DNA from: Streptomyces lydicus
Lineage (GTDB): Bacteria; Actinomycetota; Actinomycetes; Streptomycetales; Streptomycetaceae
Direction: 5' to 3'
DNA length: 64,000 nt
NCBI RefSeq assembly: GCF_004125265.1
Contig: NZ_RDTE01000003.1
Location: 4,340,001-4,404,000 of the forward strand
Shown here: piece by piece, positions 63,422-64,000 of the stretch
Numbering within the stretch: the stretch's first letter is position 1
Layout: each line of letters starts with the position of its first letter
The notes under the pieces: model-generated
Databases searched by the model: none
The model's input: the letters and a program-made list of their open reading frames with translations, nothing else
Told to the model about the DNA's origin: nothing
Translations under genes and position numbers: made by a program

Positions 63422-64000
63422 ATGGTCACCACCGGGCTCGGGCCGCGACGGTCGGCCGTGCTGCGCCTGCTGGTCGTCGCGGTGGCACTGGCCGGCGCGC
63501 TGATCGGCGGGTTCGGCGGCGCCGCCCCGGCCTCGGCGCATGCCGCGCTGACCGGGAGCACCCCCGTCCAGGGTTCGGTGGTGGACCACGCCCCCGAGCA
63601 GGTGACGCTCACCTTCTCCGAAGGTGTCGCGATGGGCGACAGCTCGATCCGGGTGCTGGATCCGCGGGGCAAACGGGTGGACCGCGGCAAGCTGCTCAAC
63701 CTGAGCAGCGGCAACGTCGTCAAATACGGTGCGGGGCTGCCGCCGGGGCTCGGCAACGGCACCTACACCGTCACCTGGCAGGCGGTCTCCGCCGACAGCC
63801 ATCCCGTCTCCGGCGCCTTCACCTTCTCGGTGGGCGCGCCCTCCAAGGCTTCGGCCCCGGTGCCGCAGCAGAAAGCCGGCGGCGGGCTTGTCGGCGCGCT
63901 CTACGGCGTCGCCCGTTACCTCGCCTACGCCGGGTTCATCCTGCTCATCGGCGGCGCGGCCTTCGTGGTGGCCTGCCGGCCGGCCGCCGCCCTCGTACGG
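63422..64000 (+). CDS. CopC-CopD copper transport protein (cut by window end)
   Basis: Partial: the first 193 codons are visible. Signal peptide ending PASA with mature HAALTGSTPV (His1 copper ligand of CopC), CopC domain to ~140 (FSEGVAMGDSSIRVLDPRG, DSHPVSGAFTFSVG), then the first membrane helix of a CopD part (YLAYAGFILLIGGAAFVVAC). ATG 63422 with GGGGAG 8 nt upstream. The gene continues beyond the window. Confidence 0.9.
   Translation, partial: MVTTGLGPRRSAVLRLLVVAVALAGALIGGFGGAAPASAHAALTGSTPVQGSVVDHAPEQVTLTFSEGVAMGDSSIRVLDPRGKRVDRGKLLNLSSGNVVKYGAGLPPGLGNGTYTVTWQAVSADSHPVSGAFTFSVGAPSKASAPVPQQKAGGGLVGALYGVARYLAYAGFILLIGGAAFVVACRPAAALVR

Overview
The window is chromosomal DNA of a Streptomyces species. 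It has very high GC, GTG/ATG starts behind GGAGG-type ribosome sites, and typical gene sets: RsbW-like ATPases, DUF5753/DUF397 regulator pairs, SpoIIE phosphatases and a streptomycete subtilisin-inhibitor family protein. Nothing was searched against a database; all names come from motifs and gene order read by eye.

Layout: 0.1-8.3 kb holds a secreted subtilisin-inhibitor-like protein, a 1540-residue PAS/pseudo-histidine-kinase/receiver protein, an acyl-CoA synthetase and a small secreted protein. 8.4-15.8 kb is an osaC / osaA-osaB-like osmo- and stress-signalling locus, with a divergent anti-sigma/phosphatase and a hybrid kinase plus receiver in an overlapping operon. 15.8-24.6 kb is accessory: a small peptide/membrane protein pair, Uma2 nuclease, winged-helix protein, ATPase/DUF5753/DUF397 trio, acetyltransferase, cupin/AraC pair, a PCMT-type methyltransferase coupled to an unannotated 33-residue peptide gene, and an ECF sigma factor. 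25.0-30.2 kb is a five-gene translationally coupled operon resembling the mycobacterial igr (sterol side-chain) operon, followed upstream by a secreted peptide gene. 31-36.3 kb carries a prim-pol protein, a methyltransferase, an acetyltransferase, a lipoprotein and small immunity- or cold-shock-like genes.

Two integrated islands are visible from duplicated attachment sites. Island 1 (36.7-44.1 kb) sits in the 3' end of tRNA-Ser(UGA), bounded by an exact 59-bp repeat; it carries a PD-(D/E)XK-like protein, NUDIX, XRE/TPR regulators (one broken), an RsbW-like ATPase, a one-TM small protein, a radical SAM enzyme and a CYTH phosphohydrolase, with no recognisable integrase. Island 2 (56.3-59.6 kb) is inserted at the 3' end of an ATPase gene, bounded by a 46-bp imperfect repeat; it carries an EspC-like/WXG/partner type VII secretion substrate cassette plus remnants of a transposase and a tyrosine integrase.

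The rest is core chromosome: HtrA protease, glycerophosphodiesterase, ATPase, SEC-C/DUF5926 protein, prim-pol, SpoIIE phosphatase, aminopeptidase P and TetR (44.2-55.9 kb), then a copper-handling operon YcnI-Sco-PCu(A)C-CopCD (61.3 kb to the window end, where CopCD is cut). The best candidates for something undescribed are the 33-residue peptide coupled to the PCMT-type methyltransferase, the type VII cassette in island 2, the radical SAM/CYTH set in island 1, and the small gene pair at 15.76-16.15 kb.
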